From Streptomyces zaomyceticus (GTDB taxonomy: Bacteria; Actinomycetota; Actinomycetes; Streptomycetales; Streptomycetaceae), in NCBI RefSeq assembly GCF_014656215.1, contig NZ_BNBZ01000005.1, positions 124,001-188,000 of the forward strand: 64,000 nucleotides of DNA, read 5' to 3'. Made by a program: the position numbers and the translations under genes. The stretch's first letter is position 1, and each line of letters begins with the position of its first letter. Below the pieces are notes generated by a model. It did no database searches. It had not been told where the DNA came from and saw only the letters and a program-made list of their open reading frames with translations. Of this stretch, positions 36,331-45,910 are shown piece by piece.

Positions 36331-39300
36331 ATGTCGCTGCGGCAGCCGAACCGGCCGCTCACCGCGTCCGGGACACTCCGCCGGTGGACGCTGCTGTACC
36401 TCCTCGTCGTGACCCTGCTGACGGTCGCGTACCTGGAGTTCCCCGCCCGGCACACGGTCCTCTGGGCCCTCATCGGGCTCGGCGGCGTCGTGGCCATCCT
36501 CATCGGCGTCCATCTGCACCGACCCTCCCGGCGCTGGCCCTGGCTGGTGCTCGCCGCCGCCAACCTCGCCTTCGTGGGCGGCGACACCGCGTACAACGCC
36601 CTGGAGGCCTTCTTCGGCCAGACCCGGCCCTTTCCCTCGGTCGCCGACGCCCTGTACCTGGCCACCTATCCGCTGTTCGCCGTCGGCCTCTTCGGCTTCA
36701 TCCGCTACCGGGCCGTCGGCCGCGACCTCGGTGTGGTCCTCGACGCGCTGATCCTCACCTCGGGCCTCGCCCTGCTCTCCTGGGTCAACCTCATCACCCC
36801 GCTGGCCAGGAGCGACGAGATGAGCTGGCTCGAGAAGGCCATCTCCATCGCGTATCCCCTCGGCGACGTCCTGATGCTCGCGATGCTCGCCCGGCTCCTC
36901 GTCCCCGGCGGTCTCAGATCCCGGTCCGTGCAGCTCCTCACCCTCGGCACCTGCGGCATCCTCGCCTCCGATGTCATCTACGGCACGCTCCAGCTCAAGG
37001 GCACCTGGCAGGTCGGCACCCCCTGGGACCTGGGCTGGGTCGTCTTCTTCACCGCCTGGGGCCTCGCCGCGCTCCACCCCTCGATGACCGGCCTCACCGA
37101 GCGTGCCCCGGAACCGTCGCCGCGCGTGGCCGAGCGGCGCCTCGCGCTGCTCGCGGGCGCCTCACTGGTGGCCCCCGCCCTGCTGCTCTTCCAGTCGCTG
37201 CGCGACGACCGGGACCAGGACATCGCCGTCATCGCGATCTTCTCCGCCCTGATGTTCCTGCTCGTTCTCGCCCGGCTCTGGGGCATGATGAACGACCACG
37301 ACAAGGCCGAGGCCCGCGAGCGCAGTCTGCGGGTGGCCGCCGCCTCCCTCGTCGCGGCCCTGAGCCCCCGGGAGGTCGCCGGCGCCGTGGAGACGGCGTC
37401 CGCCACCCTGTTCGGCCCCGGCACCGGTCATCGGGTCCTCCTCCTCACGAGGGACCGCAAGGGCGGGCTCGACGCCGTGGCCACCACGAGCCACCCGTGG
37501 AGCTGCCGCACCGACGCGCTGACCCGCCCACCGAGCGGGGCCCCGGGCGGCTCTGGCGGGTCGTCGAAGGGGACGTCCAGCGAGTCCTCGGGCGGGTCCG
37601 ACCGGGGCCCGGCCGGGTCGGTCCGGAAGCCCACCGGGTCGACCCCTCCGCCCGACGAACCGCCCCTGCCGCCGATGGCGGCCTGGCCCGAGAGCGTCGC
37701 CCACGGCACCCGGCTCCTCCCGGTGACCCGGCTCGACCCCGCCGTCGCCGCGGAGCTCGCACCCGAACCGTTCGTCCTGCTCTGCCCCCTGGAACTCCAG
37801 GCCACTGCGGGCCCCGAACCGCTGCTCGGCGTCCTCCTCCTCGCGGGCACCGAGAAGAAGCTCGCCGAGATCTCCGGCCCCGCCCAGTCCCTCGCCTCCC
37901 AGGCCGCCCTGGCCATCGAACGCTTCGCCCTCAGTGAGGAGGTCAACCGCCGGACCAGCGAGGCCTACTTCCGCACCCTCGTGCACAACACCTCGGACGT
38001 CATCCTCATCGTCGACGACGACGACACCGTCCGTTACGCCAGCCCCTCCGCCGAGTCCCTGTTCGGCCGCCCGCTGCTCCCCGGCACCCCCCTGACCGAC
38101 CTCGTCGCCCCCTCCGACACGGCCTCCGCACTACGCGTCCTGGCCGACGCGCGCACCCGATCCGCCGTCGACGCCCGGGACGACTGGAAGCTGCTGCACG
38201 GCGGCTCCGCGGACCTGGAGGTCGAGGTCCGCTGCAGCAATCTGCGCGACGAACACACCGTCCACGGCCTGGTCCTCACCCTCCGTGACGTGACCGAGCA
38301 GCGGAAACTGGAACGCGAGCTGACCCACCGGGCCTTCCACGACTCGCTCACCGGGCTGCCCAACCGGGTCCTCCTCCTCGAGCGGGTCGAGCGGGCCCTG
38401 CTCAGGGGCCGCCGCGAATCCACCCTGACCTGCATGCTCTTCGTCGACCTCGACGACTTCAAGGTCGTCAACGACACCATGGGGCACTCCGTCGGCGACG
38501 AACTCCTCGTCGCCGTCGCCCGCCGTCTCACCTCCGTCCTGCGGCTCACCGACACCGCGGCCCGCCTCGGCGGCGACGAGTTCGCCGTCCTCATCGAGGG
38601 AGCGCGCGAACCCCGCGACGCCGAGGCCCTGGCGGCCGAGATCGTGCACACCCTGAGCCAGCCCTTCCATCTCACCGACGGAGCGGTCTCCGTGTCGACC
38701 AGCGTGGGCGTCGCGACCGTCCTCGACAGCGCCCACGCCGAGGAACTCCTCGGCCACGCCGACCTCGCCCTCTACGCGGCCAAGGCCGCGGGCAAGAAGA
38801 GATGGCGGCTCTTCCACCCCGAGTTCCACTCCCGGCTCGTCGCCCGGCACGAACTCCAGGCGGGCATGGACACGGCCATCGCCGACCACGCGTTCGCCCT
38901 GCGGTACCAGCCGATCGTCGAGGTGCGCGACGGCGCCCCCGCCGGACTCGAAGCGCTCATCCGCTGGCCGCACGCGCGCCGCGGCATGGTCCCGCCGGAC
39001 CAGTTCATCGCCCTGGCCGAGGAGAGCGGCCACATCATGCCGCTCGGTGCCTGGGTCCTGGAGCACGCCGCGCTCGACATCGCGCGCTGGCAGCGCGCCC
39101 GCCCCTCGAAGTCCCCCCTGTACGCCAGCGTCAACGTCTCCGCCCGTCAGTTCCGCGACCCGGGGTTCCTCGACAGCGTGCGCCGCACCCTGCGTTCCTC
39201 GGGGCTCGCGCCGGGCTCGCTCGTCCTGGAGCTCACCGAGACCGTCCTCATGCGCAGGGACGCCCAGATCCGGACCACCATGGCCGCCCTCAAGGAGATG

Positions 39301-40944
39301 GGCGTCTCCATCGCGATCGACGACTTCGGTACGGGCTTCTCCTCGCTCAGCTACCTCCGCGAGTTCCCCATCGACGTCCTCAAGGTCGACAAGTCGTTCA
39401 TCGACAACATCACGACCGACCCGCAGCAGGTGGCCCTCGTGGAGGGCATCGTGCGCATCGCCGAGGTCCTCGGCCTCCAGGTCGTCGCCGAGGGCATCGA
39501 GCACGAGGAACAGCGGGCCCTGCTGGCCGAGATGGGCTGCCGCTACGGGCAGGGCTATCTCTTCGCCCGCCCCATGACCGCCCATCAGGCCGAGTCCTAT
39601 CTGCACCGTGCCCTGCCGACCGGTGAACGTCCGTCCGCCCGCCCCGTCGTCCGCCGCCCGGCCGCCCCGGCGGGGCGCCCCCCGAGCGCCTCCCGCTGGC
39701 GCGACCTCGAACACCTCCACCGGACCAGCCGCATGTGCGACGCGGTCATCGACGAGATCGACGGCCGCCGCATCCGGGTCGGCGAGGACTGGCTCATCGA
39801 CTTCGCCTCCTGCAACTACCTCGGCCTCGATCTCGACCCGACGGTCATCGCGGCGATCGAACCCGAGGTGAAGCGATGGGGCACCCACCCCAGCTGGTCC
39901 CGGCTCATCGGCAGCCCCCGGCTCTACCCCCTGATCGAGGAACGGCTCACCGAACTCCTCGGCGCCTCCGACACCCTGCTGCTTCCCACCATCACCCTCA
40001 TCCACCAGTCGGTGATCCCGCTCCTGGCCGGCACCGGACAGGTCTTCGTCGAGGCCCAGGCCCACCGCACGGTGTACGACGGCTGTGTCGCCGCCCGTGG
40101 CCAGGGCGCCGAGATCCACCGCTTCCACGCCGAACGGCCCGACGAGCTGGCGGCGCTGCTGCGCGGCGCGCCCGCCGACGCGAGCCGGCTCGTCTGCATG
40201 GACGGCGTCAACAGCATGACCGGCAACTTCCCCGACCTGCCCACCCTGGCCCGGGTCTGCCGGGAGAACGGCGCGCTCCTGTACGTCGACGACGCCCACG
40301 GCTTCGGGGTCATCGGGGAGCGTGGCCCCGGCGAGAGCAGCCCGTACGGCTCGCGCGGCAACAGCATCGTCCGCCACCTCGGCGAGACCTATGACGACCT
40401 GGTGCTTGTCGGCGGCTTCTCCAAGGCGTTCTCCTCGCTGCTGGCCTTCCTCGCGGTCCCGAAGTGGCTCAAGGACCACCTCAAGGTGGCGGCGGCCCCG
40501 TACCTGTACTCAGGGCCCTCGCCCACGGCCTCGCTCGCCACCGCCCTCGCCGGACTCGACGTCAACGACGAGCGCGGGGACGAGATCCGGGCCGACCTCT
40601 ACCGCAAGACGGCCCGTGTCCTCGCCCATGTGCGCGGCCTGGGAATCGCCACACCCAACACGGACGGGCTGCCGATCATCGAGATCCCGCTCGCCGACTC
40701 CGACGACCTCGACGGCGTCGCCGCCTTCCTCTGGGAACACGGCATCTACGTGACGCTCGCCTCCTATCCGCTCGTCCCGCGCGACCGGGTCGGCTTCCGC
40801 GTCCAGGTCACCGCGGCCAACACCGACGAGGAGATCGAGGAGCTCTGCGCGGCCCTCACGCAGCTCGCCGCGCGCTTCCGTCTGCAACCCGCCCTCGCCG
40901 CGGGCCCCGGCGCCCTGGCGGCCGGCCGGACGGCGGAGAAGTGA
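36331..40944 (+). CDS. Membrane PAS-GGDEF-EAL protein fused to an alpha-oxoamine synthase-like PLP domain
   Basis: A 1537-residue single open frame. In order: about nine membrane helices (residues 15-330), a GAF-like segment with a Gly/Ser insert, a PAS domain (about 550-660), GGDEF (motif GGDEF at 747-751, with RxxD inhibitory site RLTD five residues before), EAL (EAL at 874-876, later ELTE, DDFGTG and QGYLFARP), a Pro/Arg-rich linker (about 1095-1130), then a PLP-dependent fold-type I domain (about 1130-1515) with VDDAHGFGVIGERG (D1320, H1323) and the presumed Schiff-base lysine K1365 in GGFSKAF. The PLP domain resembles KBL, AONS and serine palmitoyltransferase, which condense acyl-CoA with an amino acid. 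Both c-di-GMP domains look catalytically intact. No separate start precedes the PLP domain. The stop overlaps a methyltransferase start. Confidence 0.93.
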   Translation: MSLRQPNRPLTASGTLRRWTLLYLLVVTLLTVAYLEFPARHTVLWALIGLGGVVAILIGVHLHRPSRRWPWLVLAAANLAFVGGDTAYNALEAFFGQTRPFPSVADALYLATYPLFAVGLFGFIRYRAVGRDLGVVLDALILTSGLALLSWVNLITPLARSDEMSWLEKAISIAYPLGDVLMLAMLARLLVPGGLRSRSVQLLTLGTCGILASDVIYGTLQLKGTWQVGTPWDLGWVVFFTAWGLAALHPSMTGLTERAPEPSPRVAERRLALLAGASLVAPALLLFQSLRDDRDQDIAVIAIFSALMFLLVLARLWGMMNDHDKAEARERSLRVAAASLVAALSPREVAGAVETASATLFGPGTGHRVLLLTRDRKGGLDAVATTSHPWSCRTDALTRPPSGAPGGSGGSSKGTSSESSGGSDRGPAGSVRKPTGSTPPPDEPPLPPMAAWPESVAHGTRLLPVTRLDPAVAAELAPEPFVLLCPLELQATAGPEPLLGVLLLAGTEKKLAEISGPAQSLASQAALAIERFALSEEVNRRTSEAYFRTLVHNTSDVILIVDDDDTVRYASPSAESLFGRPLLPGTPLTDLVAPSDTASALRVLADARTRSAVDARDDWKLLHGGSADLEVEVRCSNLRDEHTVHGLVLTLRDVTEQRKLERELTHRAFHDSLTGLPNRVLLLERVERALLRGRRESTLTCMLFVDLDDFKVVNDTMGHSVGDELLVAVARRLTSVLRLTDTAARLGGDEFAVLIEGAREPRDAEALAAEIVHTLSQPFHLTDGAVSVSTSVGVATVLDSAHAEELLGHADLALYAAKAAGKKRWRLFHPEFHSRLVARHELQAGMDTAIADHAFALRYQPIVEVRDGAPAGLEALIRWPHARRGMVPPDQFIALAEESGHIMPLGAWVLEHAALDIARWQRARPSKSPLYASVNVSARQFRDPGFLDSVRRTLRSSGLAPGSLVLELTETVLMRRDAQIRTTMAALKEMGVSIAIDDFGTGFSSLSYLREFPIDVLKVDKSFIDNITTDPQQVALVEGIVRIAEVLGLQVVAEGIEHEEQRALLAEMGCRYGQGYLFARPMTAHQAESYLHRALPTGERPSARPVVRRPAAPAGRPPSASRWRDLEHLHRTSRMCDAVIDEIDGRRIRVGEDWLIDFASCNYLGLDLDPTVIAAIEPEVKRWGTHPSWSRLIGSPRLYPLIEERLTELLGASDTLLLPTITLIHQSVIPLLAGTGQVFVEAQAHRTVYDGCVAARGQGAEIHRFHAERPDELAALLRGAPADASRLVCMDGVNSMTGNFPDLPTLARVCRENGALLYVDDAHGFGVIGERGPGESSPYGSRGNSIVRHLGETYDDLVLVGGFSKAFSSLLAFLAVPKWLKDHLKVAAAPYLYSGPSPTASLATALAGLDVNDERGDEIRADLYRKTARVLAHVRGLGIATPNTDGLPIIEIPLADSDDLDGVAAFLWEHGIYVTLASYPLVPRDRVGFRVQVTAANTDEEIEELCAALTQLAARFRLQPALAAGPGALAAGRTAEK

Positions 40945-41816
40945 GGGAGGCGGCGGGGCCGCACTCCCCGGGAACCGGCCCGGCCGAACGGAACACGGCC
41001 GAGACGTCCCGGGGCGAACAATCCACGGTCCCCGTGCGCCGCAACCGGGACGCCGACTGGAACGCCTGGCCCGTCGCCGACTACCTCGCAGAGAACTACC
41101 GGGAACTCCACCCCATCGACATCGGCGTCATCCGCCACCACTCCGCCGTCTACCGGAGCCACGCCCCGGGGAGCCTGGCCCGCACCCTCGAACTGGGCGC
41201 GGGGCCCAACCTCTACCCGCTGATGCTCGCGGGCGCCGCCGCCCGCCGGATCGACGCCCTCGAACCCAGCGCCGCCGGCGTCCGTTATCTGCGCCGCCAG
41301 CTCGCACAGGGCCCCGACGACAGCTGGGGGCCCTTCTACGCCCTGTGCCGTTCCCTCGACCCCGCGCTTCCCGAGAGCTGCGCCGAGGCCCTCCGCCCGG
41401 TGCGGGTCGTGCGGGGAACCGCCGACGACCTGGTCCCCGGCAGCTACGACCTCGCCTCGATGAACTTCGTCGCCGAGAGCGTGACCGAGGACCTCGGCGA
41501 GTTCACCGCCCTCTGCGAGACCTTCGTCCACGCCGTCCGCCCCGGCGGCCGGCTTCTCGCCGCCTTCATGGAAGGCATGCCGAGCTACCGCATCGGCGCG
41601 GGACCGGTCTGGCCCGCCCTTCCGGTCGACGAGTCCGCCCTGCGGGCCGTCTTCGCGCCCCGCACCACGGGACTGCGCATCGCCCGGCTCGCCAAGGACC
41701 GCACCCTGCCCGAGTACGGGGACTCCGGCATCCTGCTCCTCACCGCCGAACGGCCCCCGACATCCCCTACTCATGGGGCTCAGGGGTCTCAGAGGTCTCT
41801 GGGGTCTCAGGGGTGA
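40941..41816 (+). CDS. SAM-dependent methyltransferase coupled to the GGDEF-EAL-PLP gene
   Basis: A 291-residue class I methyltransferase with SAM motif I LELGAGPNLYPLMLAG and a downstream acidic LEPSAAG; the region DLVPGSYDLASMNFVAESVTED fits motif IV. DADWNAWPVADYLAENY near the start recalls small-molecule N-methyltransferases of the NNMT/PNMT/TEMT group, tentatively. It begins on a GTGA overlap with the preceding gene, so its product probably works on the same pathway. The final ~18 residues come from a short GGGTCTCAG-type repeat. Its end overlaps the convergent glycan operon by 10 bp. Confidence 0.84.
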   Translation: MREAAGPHSPGTGPAERNTAETSRGEQSTVPVRRNRDADWNAWPVADYLAENYRELHPIDIGVIRHHSAVYRSHAPGSLARTLELGAGPNLYPLMLAGAAARRIDALEPSAAGVRYLRRQLAQGPDDSWGPFYALCRSLDPALPESCAEALRPVRVVRGTADDLVPGSYDLASMNFVAESVTEDLGEFTALCETFVHAVRPGGRLLAAFMEGMPSYRIGAGPVWPALPVDESALRAVFAPRTTGLRIARLAKDRTLPEYGDSGILLLTAERPPTSPTHGAQGSQRSLGSQG

Positions 41817-43087
41817 CGCCGGATCGTCTCCGCGTAGTCGTCCAGCGACGAGCCCGGAGTCCCGTCGTACAGCTGCTCGTCGAAGGCCCACATGATGCCT
41901 TCGAGGCCGCAGGACGTCATCTGCCGGGCCGCCGTCTCCGTCACACCGGGCCGGTACGGGGAGATCTGCGGTCCCGCGCTCTCCCCGGTCAGCCGGGTGA
42001 AGCCCGCGCTCCGGGCCACCGCCACCACCCAGCGGGGCGAGGACCAGTCGCGCACCGGCGCGTCGTCCGGGGCGGCGACGTCCGTCCGCGCGTCGGCCGG
42101 TGAGCAGCCGTTGTCCACGGGGGCGCCGGTGCCGTCCACCAGGGCGGTGGTGACGATCCGTACCGTGTCCCGGTGCTCCACCAGGGGGAGCGTGAGGAAG
42201 AACCCGACGCCGCGCGCGACGAGCTGGAGGGAGGGGGAGCCGACGAGCCGGGCGTCGACGGCCGCCCGCAGGTCCGAGGGGTAGAAACCGGATCCGGGGA
42301 TCAGCACCTTGAGGGCGCCCTCGTACCCGAGCGAGGTGTACAGGTCGAGCTGCCAGTTCACCGCACCGGCGAGCGCTCCGGCGTACCAGTCGTACCACCG
42401 GGCCACCTGCTCCCGGGTGAACGGCCTCCCGTGGTAGGTGCTCTCCCCGGGCCGCCAGCCCGGATACGGGCTCTGCTCCTGGGCGTGGCGGTCGTACGCC
42501 CAGAACTCGGCGGAACGGCTGCTCGTCTCCGGAGGGTTCGGATAGGCGAACTCGCCGGTCTCGCTGATGCCGACCCGGACGGCCCAGAACCGGTCGAGGC
42601 CGATCAGCCGGTCCACCGCGCGCACGTACTCGGCGATGTGTTCCCGTACGGGTTCGCTGAACACGATGTTCGGCGCGGTGGTGGACTGCTCGCCGAACTG
42701 GTTCACGAACACCGAGCTGGGGAAGGCGTCCGGCAGCCAGGGCGGCGCGTCGTTCAGGCCGAGCCCCGCCTCGACGCGCAGCCCCGCCCCGCGGAAGACG
42801 TCCAGCGTGTCCCGTACCTCGCGCGCGTACTCCTCGTCGTACACCCCCGGCTCGGGCTCGAACCTGTCCCAGTCGAGCTGGAGATGGGCCACCCGGATGC
42901 CGTGCTCGTACTCGACGGCCGCCCGGTCGGGGCCGGTCTGGAGTGTGCCGTACCAGTACGGCTCCGGCTCCGGTTCCGGGGCTTCGCGCGGCAGCGCTCC
43001 GATCGCCCCCACGAGCAGCAGGAGCACCGCGAGCACCAGAGCGGCGGCCGGCGCGGCCCGGCGTCGCCTCCACCACCGTGCCGTCAC
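41807..43087 (-). CDS. Membrane-anchored glycoside-hydrolase-like protein
   Basis: A 426-residue protein with a signal anchor (about 8-30, ALVLAVLLLLVGAIGAL) and an extracytoplasmic TIM-barrel-like domain: HGIRVAHLQLDWDRFEPEPGVY resembles the first strand and helix of GH42/GH5/GH39-like enzymes, and GISETGEFAYPNPPE may hold an active-site acid. No specific family can be fixed. It is the last gene of the glycan operon, coupled by GTGA to the GT4 gene, so it may trim or remodel the exported polymer. Confidence 0.72.
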   Translation of the reverse strand: MTARWWRRRRAAPAAALVLAVLLLLVGAIGALPREAPEPEPEPYWYGTLQTGPDRAAVEYEHGIRVAHLQLDWDRFEPEPGVYDEEYAREVRDTLDVFRGAGLRVEAGLGLNDAPPWLPDAFPSSVFVNQFGEQSTTAPNIVFSEPVREHIAEYVRAVDRLIGLDRFWAVRVGISETGEFAYPNPPETSSRSAEFWAYDRHAQEQSPYPGWRPGESTYHGRPFTREQVARWYDWYAGALAGAVNWQLDLYTSLGYEGALKVLIPGSGFYPSDLRAAVDARLVGSPSLQLVARGVGFFLTLPLVEHRDTVRIVTTALVDGTGAPVDNGCSPADARTDVAAPDDAPVRDWSSPRWVVAVARSAGFTRLTGESAGPQISPYRPGVTETAARQMTSCGLEGIMWAFDEQLYDGTPGSSLDDYAETIRRHP

Positions 43088-44178
43088 GACAGCAGCTCCC
43101 GGTAGAGGGCCGTGTACCGGGCCGCGAAGCGCTCGGGACCGAAGTGGTCCTCGGCGAGCGCCCGGCCCCGCTCGGCGAGCACGTCCCAGGAGCGCGGCTG
43201 GTCGAGCAGCCACGCGAGCTGCTGCCCGGTGCGGCGCGCGTCGCCCGCGGGGGCGCGGAGCACCGCGTGTCCGAAGTCGGCGAACTGGGGGAGGTCGCTG
43301 AGGATCGCGGGCCGGCCCGACGCGAGTGCCTGGAGCACGGTCAGCGGGATGTCCGCCTTGCCTCCGAGCGCCGGCGGCGGGAAGAGCAGCACCTGGACGG
43401 TGGCGAGCAGCGCGTGCATGTCCTCGACATAGCCCAGCACCTCGAAGTCCGTGAGGCCCGCCGCGCCGGCCCGTTCCCGCAGTGCCTCGTCGAGCATCGC
43501 CTTGTCCTGTCCGGGTCGTCCGCGCATCGCGAGCACCAGACGGAACCGGCCCCCGGTCCGTACGGCCTCCGCCGCCGCGTCGATCGCGGTCTCCGCGCCG
43601 CCGTGCGGATCGTGGTGTCCCGAGAACAGGACCACGGGGAAGCCCTCCGGGCGCGGGAGATACGGCCATTCGTCGAGGGCGATCATGGGCGGGACGACCC
43701 GTACGTCCCCGAAGTTCGCGGACCGCAGCCGCCGTGCCATCGACTCGGACAGGGCGACCGTGGTGCCCAGCGGCCGGACACGGTTCAGGACGCGGGTGTT
43801 CATCACCCCGGGCACGGTGTGGACGACCGGCCGGCCCCCGAGCATCAGGGGGCGCAGCCAGGAGAAGGCGGGGAAGCCCCGGCCGACGGTGAGGAAGGCG
43901 TGCACGAGGTCGACCCGGCGGGCCCACACCGCCCCCGCGAGGGCGGACTGCACCTGCTCGGGCAGACGGGGCGATCCGTCCCGGGAGAGGATGCGGACGG
44001 GCCTCCCGCGCGGCGACGCCGGCGGGTGCCCCCGGTCCGGCCAACGGGAGAACCAGACGAAGTCCACGTCGGGCAGGGTGCCGAGGACGTCGGCGGCGAG
44101 CCGCACGTCACTGCCTTCCGCCCCGTCCAGCGGACTGCCGGTCAGGAGCAGGACACGGGGACGCTCACCGTGCCGCAT
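43084..44178 (-). CDS. GT4-type glycosyltransferase
   Basis: A 364-residue GT-B fold glycosyltransferase. The N-terminal half starts RVLLLTGSPLDGAEGSDVRLA, and the C-terminal nucleotide-sugar half contains VVLFSGHHDPHGGAETAID, LGYVEDMHALLATVQVLLFP and LTVLQALASGRPAILSDLP in place of the usual EGFPL..EAMA segment. It is cytoplasmic and probably adds one sugar of the repeat unit. It overlaps the GT39-type gene by 14 bp upstream and the GH-like gene downstream. Confidence 0.82.
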   Translation of the reverse strand: MRHGERPRVLLLTGSPLDGAEGSDVRLAADVLGTLPDVDFVWFSRWPDRGHPPASPRGRPVRILSRDGSPRLPEQVQSALAGAVWARRVDLVHAFLTVGRGFPAFSWLRPLMLGGRPVVHTVPGVMNTRVLNRVRPLGTTVALSESMARRLRSANFGDVRVVPPMIALDEWPYLPRPEGFPVVLFSGHHDPHGGAETAIDAAAEAVRTGGRFRLVLAMRGRPGQDKAMLDEALRERAGAAGLTDFEVLGYVEDMHALLATVQVLLFPPPALGGKADIPLTVLQALASGRPAILSDLPQFADFGHAVLRAPAGDARRTGQQLAWLLDQPRSWDVLAERGRALAEDHFGPERFAARYTALYRELLS

Positions 44179-45910
44179 CGCCCACCTCCGAGGCCGGTGG
44201 CTCTGTCGCCGGAAGCAGCGGACCCGTCACCGCCGAGTCCGGCACCGCGAGCCGCGTGAGGTTCGGCCCCGGCAGCGGCGACGGCAGCCGGTAGAGGGCG
44301 AGCGTGCCGTACATGGGCCCGTCGAACGCGAACTCGGGCCGCAGTCCGTCGGTGAGCCGGCGTACCTCCGCGAGCGAGGAACGCCCGTACCCCTGCTCGA
44401 CGACCCGCCACGGCACGATCAGGTACCCGGCGCCGTTCGCGGCCTGCTCCTCGGGCGTCACCCAGGGGCCGAGCCGGTAGGTGTCGCGCAGCACCCAGTC
44501 CGTCACGCCCCGGGCCCGGGCCCCGTCCACCGTGACGATGCCGCTGCCGGCCGGTACGTGCGTGAGCAGATAGGCGCGGAGCCGCTCGTAGCCGTTGTCG
44601 GGTGTCCCCCGGGCGTGGGCGTAGCTCGCGGCGGGCGCGGCGAGCAGCGCCACGAGGACACCGCAGCCGAGGACCCGCAGGACGGGCCGGGTCCTGGACG
44701 GCATCGGCACGGTGACCGCGAGTGCCACCAGGTTCGGCACGAACAGCAGGTACAGGGCCTGCTCCTCCAGGGTGCCGAGGCCGACCGCGTACCCCAGGGT
44801 GACGATCGCGGAGGCCTGGAAGAGCGCGAGCAGCCGGTACACCGGTTCCTTGCGGCGCAACAGAAGGAAGAGGGCCACGGGAGTGAGGGCGAGCAGCAGG
44901 TAGGTGCTGGTGTACCCGGGGAGTTCGGCGACGAGCCGGCCCGTGAGCGAGGGTGTGCCCTCGGAGTTGAAGCCGGTCTCCTGCACGACCCCGAGCAGTC
45001 GGCGCACGCCCGCCGTCTTGGCCTCCCAGAAGGCCCCGAAGTGGCCGTTGAGGGCGATCAGGGCCACGTAGACGCAGTACGAGGCGAGGGTCGTGGCGGC
45101 GGTGAGCGCCACCAGGCGCCGGGGTGGCCCCCAGCCGAGGAGCAGGGCGGCGAGCAGCGGCAGCACGGTGATCAGTACCGCGTGGTCCTTGGTGAGGATC
45201 GCGAGCCCGAAGAACAGCCCCGCGAGCAGGGCCCGGGCCCTGGGGCGTGTACCCGGGCCGGACCGGGCGGTCGAACCGGCGGGACCGGTGGAACCCGCGG
45301 GACCGGACGAACCGGACCGACCGGAAGGACCGGCGGGACCGGACGGACCGGGCCGCGTGAGGCCCACCAGGACCAAGTAGCCGGCGAGGACCCACACCAT
45401 CGTCCCGGTCTCCAGGAGCACCCGGTTGTTCTGCCGGATGCAGTACTCGTCCAGGGCGAACACCAGCCCCGCGACCGCCCCCGCGCCGCGCGAGCGCACC
45501 CGGGCGACGAGGAAGACCAGGAGGGCCGCCGTCACCCCGGCGAGCAGCGCGTTGAGCACCCGCGAGGAGTACACGCCCGCGATGACGTCGCTGTGCGCCC
45601 CGACGAGCTTCGTCCAGCCGGCCTCCACGTAGAAGTAGCCGGGCGGGTGGAGGAAGAACAGCCCCTCGTCGGTGCGGGGGAAGCCGCCGGCGGCGGCGCT
45701 GTCCCCGAGCCGCCGGTAGATCGGCTCGTCGATGAACAGGTCGCCCGCCCGGGAGCTCTGGAACAGCCGCAGCGCCACGGTCAGCAGCGCCGCCCCGGCC
45801 GCGTACACGAAGGTCGGCACGGGCCGGCGCCGCCCTCGCGGCCGCGGGGCGGGAACCGCTGTCATCGGCTCCGTCCCGGTGGACACGGGAACGGTGCGGG
45901 GGACGGTCAC
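44165..45910 (-). CDS. GT39/ArnT-like integral membrane glycosyltransferase
   Basis: A 581-residue membrane protein with about ten to twelve helices. The first extracytoplasmic loop has the acidic pair in LFIDEPIYRRLGD, characteristic of PMT/ArnT-type enzymes that use polyprenyl-phosphate sugars. A Gly/Pro/Ser-rich cytoplasmic loop (GPSGPAGPSGRSGSSGPAGS) interrupts the helices. It probably transfers a sugar on the outer face of the membrane. It starts on a GTGA overlap with the PIG-L gene. The acceptor is unknown. Confidence 0.8.
   Translation of the reverse strand: MTVPRTVPVSTGTEPMTAVPAPRPRGRRRPVPTFVYAAGAALLTVALRLFQSSRAGDLFIDEPIYRRLGDSAAAGGFPRTDEGLFFLHPPGYFYVEAGWTKLVGAHSDVIAGVYSSRVLNALLAGVTAALLVFLVARVRSRGAGAVAGLVFALDEYCIRQNNRVLLETGTMVWVLAGYLVLVGLTRPGPSGPAGPSGRSGSSGPAGSTGPAGSTARSGPGTRPRARALLAGLFFGLAILTKDHAVLITVLPLLAALLLGWGPPRRLVALTAATTLASYCVYVALIALNGHFGAFWEAKTAGVRRLLGVVQETGFNSEGTPSLTGRLVAELPGYTSTYLLLALTPVALFLLLRRKEPVYRLLALFQASAIVTLGYAVGLGTLEEQALYLLFVPNLVALAVTVPMPSRTRPVLRVLGCGVLVALLAAPAASYAHARGTPDNGYERLRAYLLTHVPAGSGIVTVDGARARGVTDWVLRDTYRLGPWVTPEEQAANGAGYLIVPWRVVEQGYGRSSLAEVRRLTDGLRPEFAFDGPMYGTLALYRLPSPLPGPNLTRLAVPDSAVTGPLLPATEPPASEVGDAAR

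Noticed and set aside
38131..40479. 782-codon minus-strand open frame opposite the GGDEF-EAL-PLP gene
   Set aside because: No domain is seen and its sequence is a complement-driven Asp/Glu/Val-rich pattern; the sense frame is unambiguous.
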